The position numbers and the translations under genes are program-made. This document shows positions 26,762 to 37,177 of a DNA stretch of 64,000 nt, piece by piece. Numbering within the stretch: the first letter of the stretch is position 1; the number at the start of each line of letters is the position of its first letter. Origin of the DNA: Rhizobacter sp. SG703 (lineage in GTDB: Bacteria > Pseudomonadota > Gammaproteobacteria > Burkholderiales > Burkholderiaceae_C); the NCBI RefSeq assembly GCF_012275445.1, contig NZ_JAAZQK010000008.1, positions 248,001 to 312,000 of the forward strand. Direction: 5' to 3'. A model generated the notes under the pieces. It was given only the letters and a program-made list of their open reading frames with translations. It ran no database searches and was not told the origin of the DNA.

Positions 26762-27649
26762 TCAGCGTTGCACCGGGGCCGACGCCGCGGCGGCGCTCCA
26801 CTGCATCGAGCGGCCGATGTACTCGACCCGGGCCTGCTGCTGCAATGCCGCGAGTCCGCGCTCGATTGCCTTGCGGCGCCGCTCGCCGCGGATCACCGCC
26901 GCGATCTGCTTGACCGCCGCTGCGCGCGACACCGCGGCCGACTGCGCCTGCAGCACCGTCAGCACGCGCACGCCGCCTTCTTGCGGCAGCACCAGCGACT
27001 GGCCGACGCGCAGCGGCGCCAGGCCGTCCAGCAGCGCCTGCGGGGTCTCTTCGGGCTGCAACGCGAACTGGCGCGCATTCAGCGGCACGCCTTCGACGCG
27101 CAGCGCGTCCATCGTCTTGTCGGGCGTGGTGGCGGCCTGCAGCCGGGCCTTCAGCGCATCGATGCGCGCGGCCGGCAACGGCAACACCGCCTCCTGCAAC
27201 CACACCAGCCGGCGCTGCGCGAACCAGGCGGGGTGGGCCTCGTAGAACTGGTCGATCTCGTCGCTGGACGGCTCGACCGCGGTGCCGGCAAGTCGTTCTT
27301 CATAAGCATGGGCCAGCACCTCGCGTTGAGCGGCCTCGATCATCTGCACGGTGCGCGGGTCGCGGTCCAGCCCGGCCTGGCGCGCGGCCTGCGCCGCGAG
27401 CGATGCCTGCACCAGCCCGGCCACCGCGTCGCGGTTCGCGGCCTGCGACTGCGCATCGCTGTCGCCGATCGCCGCGCGCGGCAGCACCAGTTCGAGCTGG
27501 TGCTCGCTGACCGGCTCGCCATTGACCTTGAAGGCGGCCTGTTCGGTGGAGGCGCCGGCCTGCGGGCTGCAGGCGCCGACAAGCATCGTGCCTGCGACGA
27601 CGAAGGCAGGGACCAGGAGGCGGCGCGCGGGGACTGCGAAGGCGGGCAT
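26762..27649 (-). CDS. EpsD-like peptidyl-prolyl isomerase lipoprotein
   Basis: The 295-residue protein begins with a signal sequence and lipobox (MLVGAC near residue 27). A SurA/PpiC-like chaperone domain follows, with AFKVNGEPVSEHQLELVL, then the PPIase-like segment around EVLAHAYEERL and SDEIDQFYEAHPAWFAQRR. The architecture and length resemble the EpsD family found with exopolysaccharide genes. It probably acts as a foldase in the periplasm. A second in-frame Met just before the lipobox is a possible alternative start. The gene is convergent with the acyltransferase. Confidence 0.75.
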   Translation of the reverse strand: MPAFAVPARRLLVPAFVVAGTMLVGACSPQAGASTEQAAFKVNGEPVSEHQLELVLPRAAIGDSDAQSQAANRDAVAGLVQASLAAQAARQAGLDRDPRTVQMIEAAQREVLAHAYEERLAGTAVEPSSDEIDQFYEAHPAWFAQRRLVWLQEAVLPLPAARIDALKARLQAATTPDKTMDALRVEGVPLNARQFALQPEETPQALLDGLAPLRVGQSLVLPQEGGVRVLTVLQAQSAAVSRAAAVKQIAAVIRGERRRKAIERGLAALQQQARVEYIGRSMQWSAAAASAPVQR

Positions 27650-27855
27650 GGGGGGTACGGCAAGAGGTACGACAAGGGACAGCAGCCGGCACCGTACCGC
27701 CGCGTGCGTCCGGGGGACATGCCCTGAGTCGGGGGTGGGACGGTGGTGGGGCCGTCATCCGGGCGATATCGGTGCGAAATGTCACGGCGGGACCGGTCCC
27801 GGTGCCACCGCGCGGCAGCGCGACAATGCCGTTTTTCCGCCACACGAGGTGCCCG

Positions 27856-29103
27856 ATGAACGCTCCCCGCCCCACCTCATCCCCGTCCGTCCGGCCGGTG
27901 ACGTCGCGATTGACGCTGGCCGTGGTCGGCGCCGGGCCGGTCGGGCTGGCGCTGGCGCTGCTGGCCGCGCAGTCGCTGCCGCAGGCCCAGGTCAGCGTGT
28001 TCGATGCCCGCCCGCTCGACAAGGACGTGTCCGGCGACCCGCGCACGCTCGCGCTGTCGCTCGGCAGCGTGCAATTGCTGCAGCGGCTCGAGGCCTGGCA
28101 GGCCGATGCGGCGCAGCCGATCGTCGAGGTGCATGTCTCGCAGCAGCCGCCGTCGCTCGGCGCGGCGCTGGCGGCCTGGGTCGGCGAGCCGACGGTGCGC
28201 ATCAGCGCGCTCGAAGAGGCGGTGCCGATGCTGGGCGCGGTGCTGGCCTATGGCGGCATCGTCGCGCCGCTGCAGCGCGCCTGGCTCGCCGCCTGCGAGC
28301 GCGAGCCGCAGCGGCTGCTGAGCCGCTTCGGCCAGCCGGTGCAGGGGCTGAAGCCGCTGGCCGACGGCGTCGAGGTCGATGCCGGCATCGCCGAGCGCTT
28401 CGACCTGGTGGTGGTGGCCGAGGGCGGCGTGTTCAGCCAGCTCCCGCGCGAACGGCTGGGCAGCGGGCGCGAGCCGCTGCACCACGACTACCGGCAGACG
28501 GCGTGGGTCGGCACCGTGACGCTCGCGAACGCGCGGCCGGGCGTCGCCTACGAGCGCTTCACGCGCCACGGGCCGGCGGCGCTGCTGCCGCTGAAGAACG
28601 GCCAGGCCTCGCTGGTGTGGTGCGTGCCGGGCCACGACGACCCGGTCGAGCCGCTCAGCGACGCGCAGCGGCTCGCGGTGCTGAACACGATGTTCGATGC
28701 CGAGGTCGGTGCGATCACCGCGGTATCGCCGCTGAAGCGCTTCGCGCTCGGGCTGAGCGCCGAGCGCACGCTGACCGACGGCCGCATCGTGCGCATCGGC
28801 AACGCGGCGCAGACGCTGCACCCGGTGGCGGGGCAGGGCCTGAACCTGGGCTTGCGCGATGCGTTCGAGCTGGTGCAGGCCTTGTCGCGCAACACGGACG
28901 TCGCGCAGGTGCTGCGGCGGCTCGAATGGCAGCGCGGGCCCGACCGCTGGGCAATGATCGCCGCGACCGATTTCCTGGCGCGCAGCTTCACGTGGAAGCT
29001 GCCGGGGGCGGGGGCGGCGCGCGGGCTGGGGATGGCGGCGTTGCAGGCGTTGAAGCCGGTGAAGTCGGCCTTGGCGCGGCAGATGATGTTCGGGTCGCGA
29101 TGA
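27856..29103 (+). CDS. ubiH: UbiH/UbiF-type FAD-dependent hydroxylase of ubiquinone synthesis
   Basis: The 415-residue flavin monooxygenase has the N-terminal FAD motif VVGAGPVGLALALLAAQ near residue 20. The second FAD signature GNAAQTLHPVAGQGLNLGLRDA is near residue 315, characteristic of the UbiH/COQ6 family. These enzymes hydroxylate the polyprenyl-benzene ring during ubiquinone synthesis. Whether this copy is UbiH, UbiF or a broader-specificity UbiM/UbiL cannot be settled here. The start has GAGGTG upstream; a 28-codon longer frame lacks support. Confidence 0.82.
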   Translation: MNAPRPTSSPSVRPVTSRLTLAVVGAGPVGLALALLAAQSLPQAQVSVFDARPLDKDVSGDPRTLALSLGSVQLLQRLEAWQADAAQPIVEVHVSQQPPSLGAALAAWVGEPTVRISALEEAVPMLGAVLAYGGIVAPLQRAWLAACEREPQRLLSRFGQPVQGLKPLADGVEVDAGIAERFDLVVVAEGGVFSQLPRERLGSGREPLHHDYRQTAWVGTVTLANARPGVAYERFTRHGPAALLPLKNGQASLVWCVPGHDDPVEPLSDAQRLAVLNTMFDAEVGAITAVSPLKRFALGLSAERTLTDGRIVRIGNAAQTLHPVAGQGLNLGLRDAFELVQALSRNTDVAQVLRRLEWQRGPDRWAMIAATDFLARSFTWKLPGAGAARGLGMAALQALKPVKSALARQMMFGSR

Positions 29104-29112
29104 CCACCTGCC

Positions 29113-29148
29113 CGTTCGCCCTGAGCAGGGCCTGAGCCTGTCGAAGCC
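29113..29148 (+). repeat. Dispersed repeat with CCTGAGC and GTCGAAG cores
   Basis: This region contains GTTCGCCCTGAGCAGGG followed by CCTGAGCCTGTCGAAG between convergent genes. The same cores recur at 46965-47019 and 58798-58858. Such CCCTGAGC...GTCGAAG elements are widespread between proteobacterial genes and can form terminator-like hairpins. This copy is a single, incomplete arm. Confidence 0.7.
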
Positions 29149-29159
29149 GCGCACGGAGA

Positions 29160-30371
29160 TCAAGGTTCCAGCTTCAAAAACAGATCCCGGTCCGGCGCGA
29201 AGTTCGCATACAGCGGCAGCAGCGCCCCGCCCATCGCCCGCGCATCCGAACCGATCGTGCCCGGCAGCACCTCCGGCCGCGCGACGCCTTCCCAGCTGTA
29301 GCCGTCCAGCGCCACCGTCAGCTCGCGCAGCAGCGCGGCCAGCAGCCCGCGGCCGAACGAGCCGTCGATGATCACGCCTTCCAGGTCGAGCAGGCAGGCC
29401 GCCGTGTGCACCGCCAGCGCGATGCCGGGGCAGGCGTCGCGCAGCCAGGCCTCGGTGATCGGCAGCCACGGCGCGCTCAGCGCGCGCTCGTCCAGCCAGG
29501 CGTCCTCGGCCAGTCCGGCGGCACGCCAGCGCGCCTCCAGGTCGAACAGCGAGGCCAGGCTCAGCAGTTGCCGCGGCAGGCCGCTGCCGTCGTTCGCGCC
29601 CAGTGCCAGCGAGCCGACTGCGCCGGCATTGCCGCTGACGCCGCCGCGCAGGTGGCTGTCCAGCACCAGCCCGCCGCCGATGAAGGTGTCGACGAAGACG
29701 TACAGGTAGCTGCGCATGCTGCGCCCGCGGCCAGCCACCAGCTCGGCCACGCAGGCGGCCGCGGTGTCCTTCACGAACACCACCGGCAGCTCGGTCAGCG
29801 CGGCCACGCGGGCGCGGATGTCGATCAGCGCCCAGGCCCGGGCCGCGTCGGCCGACAGCCCGAGCAGCGACTCCCAGCCGCCGAGCGACAGCGGCGCCGC
29901 GACCCCCACGCCGTGCAGCACGCGCGCCCGTTCGGGGCCGAGCCGGCCGCGCAGCTCGGCGAGGCCGTCGGCGATCTCGTCGAACAGCGTGCGCGGGTCG
30001 GGAAAGGCATGGGCCCGCACCAGCCGCTCGCGCACCTGGCCGGTGAAGTCGACCAGCAGCATGTCCATGCCGCGCCGGCCGATCTTGATGCCGATCGAGA
30101 ACGCGCCGTCGGGGTTCAGTGCCATCGGCACCGACGGCTGGCCGACCTTGCCGCGCACCGGCGCCTGCTTGACGACCAGCCCGTCGCCTTCGAGCCGGCC
30201 GATGATCAGCTGCACCGTCTGCGGCGTCAGGTGCGTCAGCCGTGCGATCTCGGCCTTCGGCAGCGCGCCGTGCAGCCGGATCGCCTGCAGCACCACGCGC
30301 TCGTTGAACTGCCGCATGCCGACATGGTTGGAGCCGCGCGGCCGCAGCCGGCTGGACTGGAGCTCGGTCAT
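29160..30371 (-). CDS. frcR: ROK-family transcriptional regulator of the fructose-type operon
   Basis: The 403-residue protein has an N-terminal winged helix (KAEIARLTHLTPQTVQLIIGRLEGDGLV, near residues 39-67) and a C-terminal ROK sugar-binding/kinase-like fold (SIGIKIGRRGMDMLLVDFTG, VKDTAAACVAEL, FIGGGLVLD). The usual ROK zinc cluster Cys-x-Cys-Gly-x-x-Gly-Cys is missing and replaced by a Cys-free segment near residue 250. It lies last in the frcB-frcC-frcA-mutarotase-ROK unit, matching the rhizobial frcRBCAK gene set, and probably represses it through the dyad at 33655. Confidence 0.82.
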   Translation of the reverse strand: MTELQSSRLRPRGSNHVGMRQFNERVVLQAIRLHGALPKAEIARLTHLTPQTVQLIIGRLEGDGLVVKQAPVRGKVGQPSVPMALNPDGAFSIGIKIGRRGMDMLLVDFTGQVRERLVRAHAFPDPRTLFDEIADGLAELRGRLGPERARVLHGVGVAAPLSLGGWESLLGLSADAARAWALIDIRARVAALTELPVVFVKDTAAACVAELVAGRGRSMRSYLYVFVDTFIGGGLVLDSHLRGGVSGNAGAVGSLALGANDGSGLPRQLLSLASLFDLEARWRAAGLAEDAWLDERALSAPWLPITEAWLRDACPGIALAVHTAACLLDLEGVIIDGSFGRGLLAALLRELTVALDGYSWEGVARPEVLPGTIGSDARAMGGALLPLYANFAPDRDLFLKLEP

Positions 30372-30802
30372 GGCCGAAGAGCGTCGGCGATGACGCCCTT
30401 CTTGAAGAGGATGTTGGCGAACGGTTGCATCTCGCCAGTCTGCACGATCGCGAAGGCGCCGCGCACCCGCGCGTAGAACGCGAAGCGCTCGACGGCCTCG
30501 CATTGCGCGTCCAGCGGGTCGAGGATCTCGCGCTGCAGCGCCGAGCGGTAGCCGTCGGCGCTGCCGCTCACCTGCATGTAGGCGACCGGCCGCGGCACCG
30601 CCGCGTCGAGCGGGAACACCGACAGCACGGCCGCGCAGGCGCGCGCCATGCCGATGCCGGGCAGGCGCAGCACCGGCTTGCCGCCGGCCAGCGATTCGGC
30701 GGTGAAGTTGGCGTCGGCCAGCACCACCTCGTCGCCGTGACCCATCTCGCACAGCAGCTTCAGAAGGGCCGGCGTCAGCACCGGGTCGATGTTCTTCAGC
30801 AT
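30368..30802 (-). CDS. RbsD/FucU-family sugar mutarotase
   Basis: The 144-residue protein matches FucU/RbsD: the N-terminal MLKNIDPVLTPALLKLL, the catalytic region MGHGDEVVLADANFTAES with the conserved His and Asp, and the C-terminal FANILFKKGVI. It interconverts sugar anomers after uptake. Sequence features are closer to FucU than RbsD. In this operon it would act on the pyranose or furanose forms of the imported sugar. It overlaps the ROK gene by four bases. Confidence 0.85.
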   Translation of the reverse strand: MLKNIDPVLTPALLKLLCEMGHGDEVVLADANFTAESLAGGKPVLRLPGIGMARACAAVLSVFPLDAAVPRPVAYMQVSGSADGYRSALQREILDPLDAQCEAVERFAFYARVRGAFAIVQTGEMQPFANILFKKGVIADALRP

Positions 30803-30818
30803 GGGATCGGCACCGGGT

Positions 30819-31615
30819 TCAGGCCAGGCAATCGGCCGGCAGTTCGTCGACCCGCTTCGCGCCGGTCATCACCGCCACCGTGTCGCTCATGCTGATCTTC
30901 TTCGGATCGACCACCGCCGCGCGCTTGCCGAGCCGCGCGATGTGGATGCGGTCGGCGATCTCGAACACGTGCGGCATGTTGTGGCTGATCAGGATCACCG
31001 GCAGGCCCTTGTCGCGCACGCGGCGGATCAGCTCCAGCACCATGTTGCCTTCCTTGACGCCGAGCGCCGCGGTCGGCTCGTCCATGATGACCACGTGCTG
31101 CGCGAACGCCGCCGCACGGCCCACCGCGACGCACTGGCGCTGCCCGCCCGACAGCGTCTCGACCGCCTGCGTCATCGATCGGATGCCGACCTTCAGCTCG
31201 TTCATCCGCGTGATGCTTTCCTCCAGCATCTTCTTCTTGTCGAGCATGCGCAGCACGCTGCCGAGGAAGCCGGGGCGGCGCAGCTCGCGGCCGAGGAACA
31301 GGTTCTCGGCGATGCTCATCGCCGGCGCCACCGCCAGGTCTTGATACACCGTCTCGATGCCGGCGCGGCGCGCGTCGATCGGGCTCTTGAAGTGGATGGT
31401 CTTGCCGTCGAGCTTGATCTCGCCTTCGTCGGGGATGGTCGCGCCCGACAAGGCCTTGATCAGCGACGACTTGCCGGCGCCGTTGTCGCCGATCACCGCG
31501 AGGATCTCGCCGGCACGCAGCTCGAAATCGGCACCGTCCAGCGCGACGACCTGGCCGTAGCGTTTCACGAGGCCGCGCGCCTCCATCACGATCGGCGCGT
31601 TTGCAGTGGTGCTCA

Positions 31616-31616
<1 letters not shown>
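30819..31616 (-). CDS. frcA: Sugar ABC transporter ATPase (FrcA type, single domain)
   Basis: The 265-residue ATPase has Walker A GDNGAGKSS near residue 43, the Q-loop VYQDLAVAPAMS, signature LSGGQRQ, Walker B VVIMDEPTAAL and the switch His in LISHNM. Unlike most CUT2 sugar ATPases (RbsA, RhaT) it has one nucleotide-binding domain, which is the hallmark of FrcA. It powers uptake through FrcC, and its start overlaps the FrcC stop by one base. Confidence 0.9.
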
Positions 31617-32568
<952 letters not shown>

Positions 32569-32569
<1 letters not shown>

Positions 32570-33585
32570 CACTTCTTGCCCCAGCACAGCTCGGTGCCGG
32601 TCTTCACGTCCTTGCTGTCGACGCCGGCCACCGGCTTCGCGGCGATCAGCGTGACGCCGGTGTCGGTGTAGCCGCTCGGCTTCTTGCCGGTCTTCGCGTA
32701 TGCGATGCCGGCCTCGACGCCCATCGCCGCCATCTTCAGCGGGTACTGCTGCGAGGTCGCCGCGATGACGCCGGCGCCGACGTCCTTGATGCCCTGGCAG
32801 CCGCCGTCGACCGACACGATCGTCACGCCCTTCTCCTTGCCGGCCGACTTCAGCGCCTTGTACGCACCGGCGGCCGCGGGCTCGTTGATCGTGTAGACGA
32901 GGGTCACCTCGGGGCTCTTCTGCAGGCAGTTCTCCATCGCGGTCTGGGCCTTGGCCTGGTCGCCGAAGCTGTCGGCCATGCAGACCACCTCGGCGGCCTT
33001 GCCGAGCTCGTTGCTCTTCGCGTCGGGCGCGGCCAGGCCGAAGCCCTTGAGGAAGCCGTTGTGGCGCTGCGCGCCGACCGGGTGGCCGGGGAACAGGTCG
33101 AGCGTGACGATCTTCACCGGCTTGCCCGCCATCGCGACCTTGGCGTACTGGCCGATCAGCACGCCGGCCTGGTAGTTGTCGGTCGCGAACAGCGCGTCGG
33201 TGCCGTCGGTCGGGTCGGTCGGGCTGTCGAGCGCGATCACCAGCACGCCCTTGTCGCGCGCCTTCTTGATGGCCGGCACGATGGCCTTCGAATCGCTCGG
33301 CGTGATCAGGATCGTCTTGGCCCCGGCGGCGATCATGTTCTCCATCGCGGTCACCTGGCCGGCGTTGTCGCCGTCTGCCTTGCCGGCACCGGTCAGCAGC
33401 TTCGCGCCCTTGGACTTGGCCGCCTCGTTCGCGCCTTCCTTCATCTTCACGAAGAAGGGGTTGGTCTCGGTCTTCGTGATCAGGCCGATGATCGGCTGGT
33501 CGGCGGCCTGCGCCGCGGGTCCGGCCACCAGCAGGGCGGCAGCGGCGGTGATCGACGAGAGGATCGGCAGGGTCTTCAGGCGCAT
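32569..33585 (-). CDS. frcB: Periplasmic sugar-binding protein (FrcB type)
   Basis: The 338-residue protein has a signal peptide (AAAALLVAGPAAQAA, cleaved near residue 28) and the peripheral-binding-protein type I fold: GLITKTETNPFFVKMKEGA, LITPSDSKAIVPAIKKA, DNYQAGVLIGQYA and VSVDGGCQGIK. It matches the FrcB group that binds fructose, mannose or ribose in rhizobia. It is the first gene of the frc operon, next to the operator-like dyad. Confidence 0.9.
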
Positions 33586-33654
33586 GGCTTGTCTCCGTTG
33601 TGGTGTGGTGAGGTGGCGTATCGGGAACGCGCCGCAAAGTATGGACAGCGGCGT

Positions 33655-33679
33655 TTAATAAATCAAGTTGATTGATTAA
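33655..33679. promoter_or_regulatory. AT-rich dyad operator between frcB and the sugar kinase
   Basis: TAATAAATCAA at 33656-33666 and TTGATTGATTA at 33668-33678 are inverted repeats matching at 10 of 11 positions around a central G, with one further T/A pair outside. It is the only strongly AT-rich stretch in this 161-base divergent region. It lies where a ROK regulator such as FrcR would control both directions, and similar AT-rich dyads bind NagC/Mlc-type ROK proteins. Confidence 0.7.
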
Positions 33680-33746
33680 TGGAAAACCCTGTAGCCTCCG
33701 CGTCCCGCTGGCGGGCAAGCTGGCGTCTTACCTCCTGGAGCGTTCG

Positions 33747-34670
33747 ATGTTCGTGGTGTGTGGCGAAGCCTTGATGGATGTGTTCTCGACCGGCTCGACG
33801 CCGACCGGCATCAGCCTGGATGCGCGCATCGGCGGCTCGCCGTTCAACGTCGCGGTCGGGCTGGCGCGGCTGGCGCAGCCGGTGGCGTTCTTCGGCGGCG
33901 TGTCGAGCGGCTTCCTCGGCGAGCGGCTGGTGGCGGCGATGCAGGCGGAGCGCGTCGACACGCGGGCGCTGCACGTCAGCAGCGCGCCGACGACGCTGGG
34001 CCTGGTCGGGCTCGATGCGGCCGGCGTGCCGTCGTATGCGTTCTACGGGCATGGCGCGGCCGACCGCGAAGTGCCGGTCGAGGCGCTGCAGCGCGTGCCA
34101 ACCGATGCGACGGTGATCCACGTCGGCTCGTTCAACACCGTCGTCGAGCCGGTGGCCGGCACATTGCGCACGCTGGTCGAGCGCGAACATCGCCGCTGCC
34201 TGATCTCGTACGACCCGAACATCCGGCTGAACGTCGAACCCGATGTCGGGCGCTGGCGCGAGCAGTTGCAGTGGATGCTGCCGCGCACGCACCTGCTGAA
34301 AGTCAGCGACGAGGACCTGGCGCTGCTGTATCCGGGGGTCGAGCACGAGGCATTGGCGAGGCAGTGGCTGGCGGCCGGCGTCGCGCTGGTGGTGGTGACG
34401 CGCGGGGCCCAGGGGGCGATCGGCTGGACCGCGTCGGCGCAGGCCGAGGCAAAGCCGGTGGTGGTGACGGTGATCGACACCGTCGGTGCCGGCGACACCT
34501 TCCAGGCGGCGTTGCTGACCTGGCTGGCCGAGCGCGACGCGCTGAACGGCGCGGCGATTGCGGCGCTGGCGTCGGCGCAGCTGGGGCAGGCGCTGGACTT
34601 CGCGGCGAAGGCCGCGGCGATCACCTGCTCGCGGCGTGGGGCGGACCTGCCCCGGCGGGATGAACTCTAG
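33747..34670 (+). CDS. frcK: PfkB-family sugar kinase, probably fructokinase (FrcK)
   Basis: The 307-residue kinase has the ribokinase fold: FVVCGEALMDVFS at the start, GGSPFNVAVGLARL near residue 32, and the C-terminal ATP/catalytic motif DTVGAGDTFQAALLTWL with the catalytic Asp near residue 250. It phosphorylates the imported sugar, most likely fructose, to feed central metabolism. The ATG at 33747 has GGAG upstream. It diverges from the frcB operon, so uptake and phosphorylation are probably regulated together. Confidence 0.87.
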   Translation: MFVVCGEALMDVFSTGSTPTGISLDARIGGSPFNVAVGLARLAQPVAFFGGVSSGFLGERLVAAMQAERVDTRALHVSSAPTTLGLVGLDAAGVPSYAFYGHGAADREVPVEALQRVPTDATVIHVGSFNTVVEPVAGTLRTLVEREHRRCLISYDPNIRLNVEPDVGRWREQLQWMLPRTHLLKVSDEDLALLYPGVEHEALARQWLAAGVALVVVTRGAQGAIGWTASAQAEAKPVVVTVIDTVGAGDTFQAALLTWLAERDALNGAAIAALASAQLGQALDFAAKAAAITCSRRGADLPRRDEL

Positions 34671-34679
34671 AAGCTGAAT

Positions 34680-34706
34680 CCCGGAAGCCGCTGCGCTGCT
34701 TCCGGG
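34680..34706. terminator. Hairpin between the convergent kinase and DSD1 genes
   Basis: CCCGGAAGC at 34680-34688 pairs perfectly with GCTTCCGGG at 34698-34706. It lies between two convergent stops and could end transcription from both sides, although no T tract is present. Confidence 0.5.
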
Positions 34707-34715
34707 CCACGGGCA

Positions 34716-35822
34716 TCACACCACGCATCCCCGCGCATCGACCGGCCACACGCCTTCGACGACGCCCTCCGCCAGGCCACCCCTCACCGCGACATAGCGG
34801 TCATGCAGGTTGACCGTCGGATCGCAATGTCCCGGCACCAGCCACACGGTGTCGCCCAGCGCCGGCAGCGCATCGCGCCCCGGGTGCAGGATGCCGTGCT
34901 CGTCGCCGCCGTTCGCGAACACCAGCTCGCGCTGCCAGGTGCGAGGCAGCCCGCTGTCGATGGCATGCGACTTGTGGCCGGCGTCGACCACCGCATGCGA
35001 CGCGCCGCGGCTGACCACCTGGCTCTTGACGAACAGCGCGTGCTCGAACACCGGCGCGCCCGGCGTCGGCTGGTTGTCGGCGTAGTCGCGGTCCATGAAC
35101 AGGTAGCTGCCGGCCTGCAGCTCGCCGCAGACGCCATTGGCCGCCTCGAACGCGAAGCTGCCGGTGCCGGCACCGGTCACCAGCGGGCAGGCGATGCCGG
35201 CTGCCGTCACCGACGCCTGCGCGGCCCGCGTCAGCGCGACCGCATGGCGGATCGCCGCCGCGCGCTCGTCGGCGTTGCGCAGGTGCTGGGCCTTGCCGTG
35301 GTACGCCTGCAGCCCGGCGAAGCGCAGCCCGTGCGACACCACCTGGTGCGCGAGCGCGCCGGCCGCGGTCGGCGCGACGCCGCAGCGGCCCTGGCCAACG
35401 TCGATCTCGACGAACACGTCGAGCGCGCTGCCGGCCGCCTTCAACGCGAGCGCGAGGCGGTCGATGCCGAGCGGCGAATCGACCGCGATCGCGAGCCGGA
35501 TCCGCCCGGCCAGCGCGGCCACCCGCGCCAGCTTGGCCGCATCGACGATCTCGTTGCTGATGTAGATGTCGCCGACACCGCCGGCCGCGAGCGCCTCGGC
35601 CTCCGACAGCTTCTGCACGCAGACGCCGACCGCGCCGGCGGCGATCTGCAGCGCGGCGATGTGAGCGCTCTTGTGCATCTTCGCGTGCGGGCGCAGCTTC
35701 AGCCGGTGCTCGCGCGCGAACGTGGCCATGCGCGCCAGGTTGCGCTCCATCGCGTCGAGGTCGATCACCAGCGCCGGCGTCGCAACCGCCGTGACCGGGT
35801 CGCCGACCCGTACCCCCGTCAT
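34716..35822 (-). CDS. DSD1-family PLP enzyme (D-threonine aldolase/D-serine dehydratase-like)
   Basis: The 368-residue enzyme has the alanine-racemase-type barrel. TPALVIDLDAMERNLARM starts the domain, the PLP Lys lies in LRPHAKMHKS near residue 48, and GLQAYHGKAQH and TGAGTGSF are PLP phosphate-binding segments. Metal ligands His and Cys lie in GDEHGILHP and WLVPGHCDPTVNLHD near the end, as in D-threonine aldolase and D-serine dehydratase. It acts on a D-hydroxy amino acid. The start overlaps the phosphatase stop (ATGA). Confidence 0.85.
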   Translation of the reverse strand: MTGVRVGDPVTAVATPALVIDLDAMERNLARMATFAREHRLKLRPHAKMHKSAHIAALQIAAGAVGVCVQKLSEAEALAAGGVGDIYISNEIVDAAKLARVAALAGRIRLAIAVDSPLGIDRLALALKAAGSALDVFVEIDVGQGRCGVAPTAAGALAHQVVSHGLRFAGLQAYHGKAQHLRNADERAAAIRHAVALTRAAQASVTAAGIACPLVTGAGTGSFAFEAANGVCGELQAGSYLFMDRDYADNQPTPGAPVFEHALFVKSQVVSRGASHAVVDAGHKSHAIDSGLPRTWQRELVFANGGDEHGILHPGRDALPALGDTVWLVPGHCDPTVNLHDRYVAVRGGLAEGVVEGVWPVDARGCVV

Positions 35823-36508
35823 GCCGCGTGGCCCACGCGGTCGGGGATCGCCTGGCCGGTCGCGTTGCCGGGGTCGTCCAGCGCCGGCGCCTCGACGCCG
35901 TCGAAATGGTGCGTGTCGTTCCAGCCGACCAGCGTGAAGCCCTCGGGCGTGTAGAGAAGCCGGTTGATGCTCGCATTGCCGAGCTGCCACGAGCGCGGTG
36001 CCTGCAGGTCGATGCGGGCGGCGGCGCGGTACAGGCAGTCCATCACGCCGCCGTGCGCGACGATCGCGATGCTGCGGCCGAGGTGCGCCTCGGCCAGCCG
36101 CGTCACGGCGCCGACGCAGCGCGCCGACAGCTGCCGCAGGTTCTCGCCGCCTTCGGGGCCGTACTCGGGGTCGCGCTGGCGCCAGCGCAGGCTCTGCTCG
36201 GGCCAGCGCGCCTCGATCTCGGCGAAGGTCCAGCCTTCGAAGAGGCCGAAGCTGCGCTCGCGCAGGCCGGCGTCGGCCTGCACCGGCAGCCCGTGCGGCC
36301 GCGCGACCGCCTGCGCGGTCTCGAGGGCGCGCTGCAGGTCGCTCGCGAACACCAGGTCGATCTGCTCGTGCGCCAGCGCGGCGCCGAGGCGCCCGGCCTG
36401 CCAGCGGCCCTTGTCGTTCAGCGGAATGTCGGTGTGGCCCTGGATGCGGCCATCGACATTCCACGCAGTCTCGCCGTGGCGGATCGCGAGGATGCGGGTC
36501 AGTTGCAT
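35819..36508 (-). CDS. Histidine phosphatase family protein
   Basis: The 229-residue protein has the catalytic RHGETAWN motif at residues 10-17 and the second His in AIVAHGGVMD near residue 150. The conserved FASDLQRALETAQ and GLRERSFGLFEGWTFAEIE segments are also present. It belongs to the phosphoglycerate mutase-like superfamily and is probably a small-molecule phosphatase (GpmB, CobC or PspA type). The substrate is not evident. Confidence 0.88.
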   Translation of the reverse strand: MQLTRILAIRHGETAWNVDGRIQGHTDIPLNDKGRWQAGRLGAALAHEQIDLVFASDLQRALETAQAVARPHGLPVQADAGLRERSFGLFEGWTFAEIEARWPEQSLRWRQRDPEYGPEGGENLRQLSARCVGAVTRLAEAHLGRSIAIVAHGGVMDCLYRAAARIDLQAPRSWQLGNASINRLLYTPEGFTLVGWNDTHHFDGVEAPALDDPGNATGQAIPDRVGHAA

Positions 36509-36527
36509 GGGATCGGTGGCAGGGGCA

Positions 36528-37154
36528 TCAGGCCAGGCGCCGGTTCAGCGTGTAGGTGCCGGACAGCGTGGCCTCGGCCAGCACATGGCGGGCGATCGCG
36601 TCGCGCACCTGCGCGCCGGTGAACACGTCGTCGACCGGCGCGCGGTCGATGTCCAGCGCATACAGCGTGAACACGTAGTGGTGCACCAGCGAATCGTTGA
36701 ACGGCGGGAACGGGCCGTCGTAGCCGAAATACCGGCCGGCCCGCTCGGCGTCGCCGGCGAACCAGCCGGTGTAGTCGTTCAGGCCGTGCCGCGCGCCGTG
36801 CAGCGTCTGCGGGCCCGGCTTGCCGCGCGGGGTGAAGCCGCGGCTGAACTCGCCTTCGGCGATGGCCGACAGGCTGGCCGGCAGGTCGACCATCACCCAG
36901 TGGAAGAAGTCGACCCGCGGCAGGTCGCTCGGCACCTCGCGGTCGGGCTGGTTCACGTCGTCGCCGCGGCTGGGCACGTCGAAGTCGTGGCAGATCAGCG
37001 CCAGCGACTGCGTGCCGGCCGGAACCTCGCTCCAGGCCAGGTGCGGGTTCAGGTTGTCGGAGAAGCCGACACCGGCGCTGCCGTCCAGCCGCCCGGCGGC
37101 ATGGCGGGCCGGGATGCGGTCCCCGTTGATCCAGCTGTCACTCCACAGTTTCAT
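36528..37154 (-). CDS. YbhB/YbcL-type PEBP family protein
   Basis: The 208-residue protein carries the PEBP fold: NLNPHLAWSEVPAGTQSLALICHDFDVPSR near residue 35, HWVMVDLP near 90, and YDGPFPPFNDSLVHHYVFTLYALD near 145. PEBP proteins bind anionic or phospholipid-like ligands, and bacterial members have no firm function. There is no signal peptide, so it is cytosolic. It lies between DUF1840 and the phosphatase in a leftward run of genes. Confidence 0.87.
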   Translation of the reverse strand: MKLWSDSWINGDRIPARHAAGRLDGSAGVGFSDNLNPHLAWSEVPAGTQSLALICHDFDVPSRGDDVNQPDREVPSDLPRVDFFHWVMVDLPASLSAIAEGEFSRGFTPRGKPGPQTLHGARHGLNDYTGWFAGDAERAGRYFGYDGPFPPFNDSLVHHYVFTLYALDIDRAPVDDVFTGAQVRDAIARHVLAEATLSGTYTLNRRLA

Positions 37155-37177
37155 CGCTGTTCCCTTTCGAACCGCAC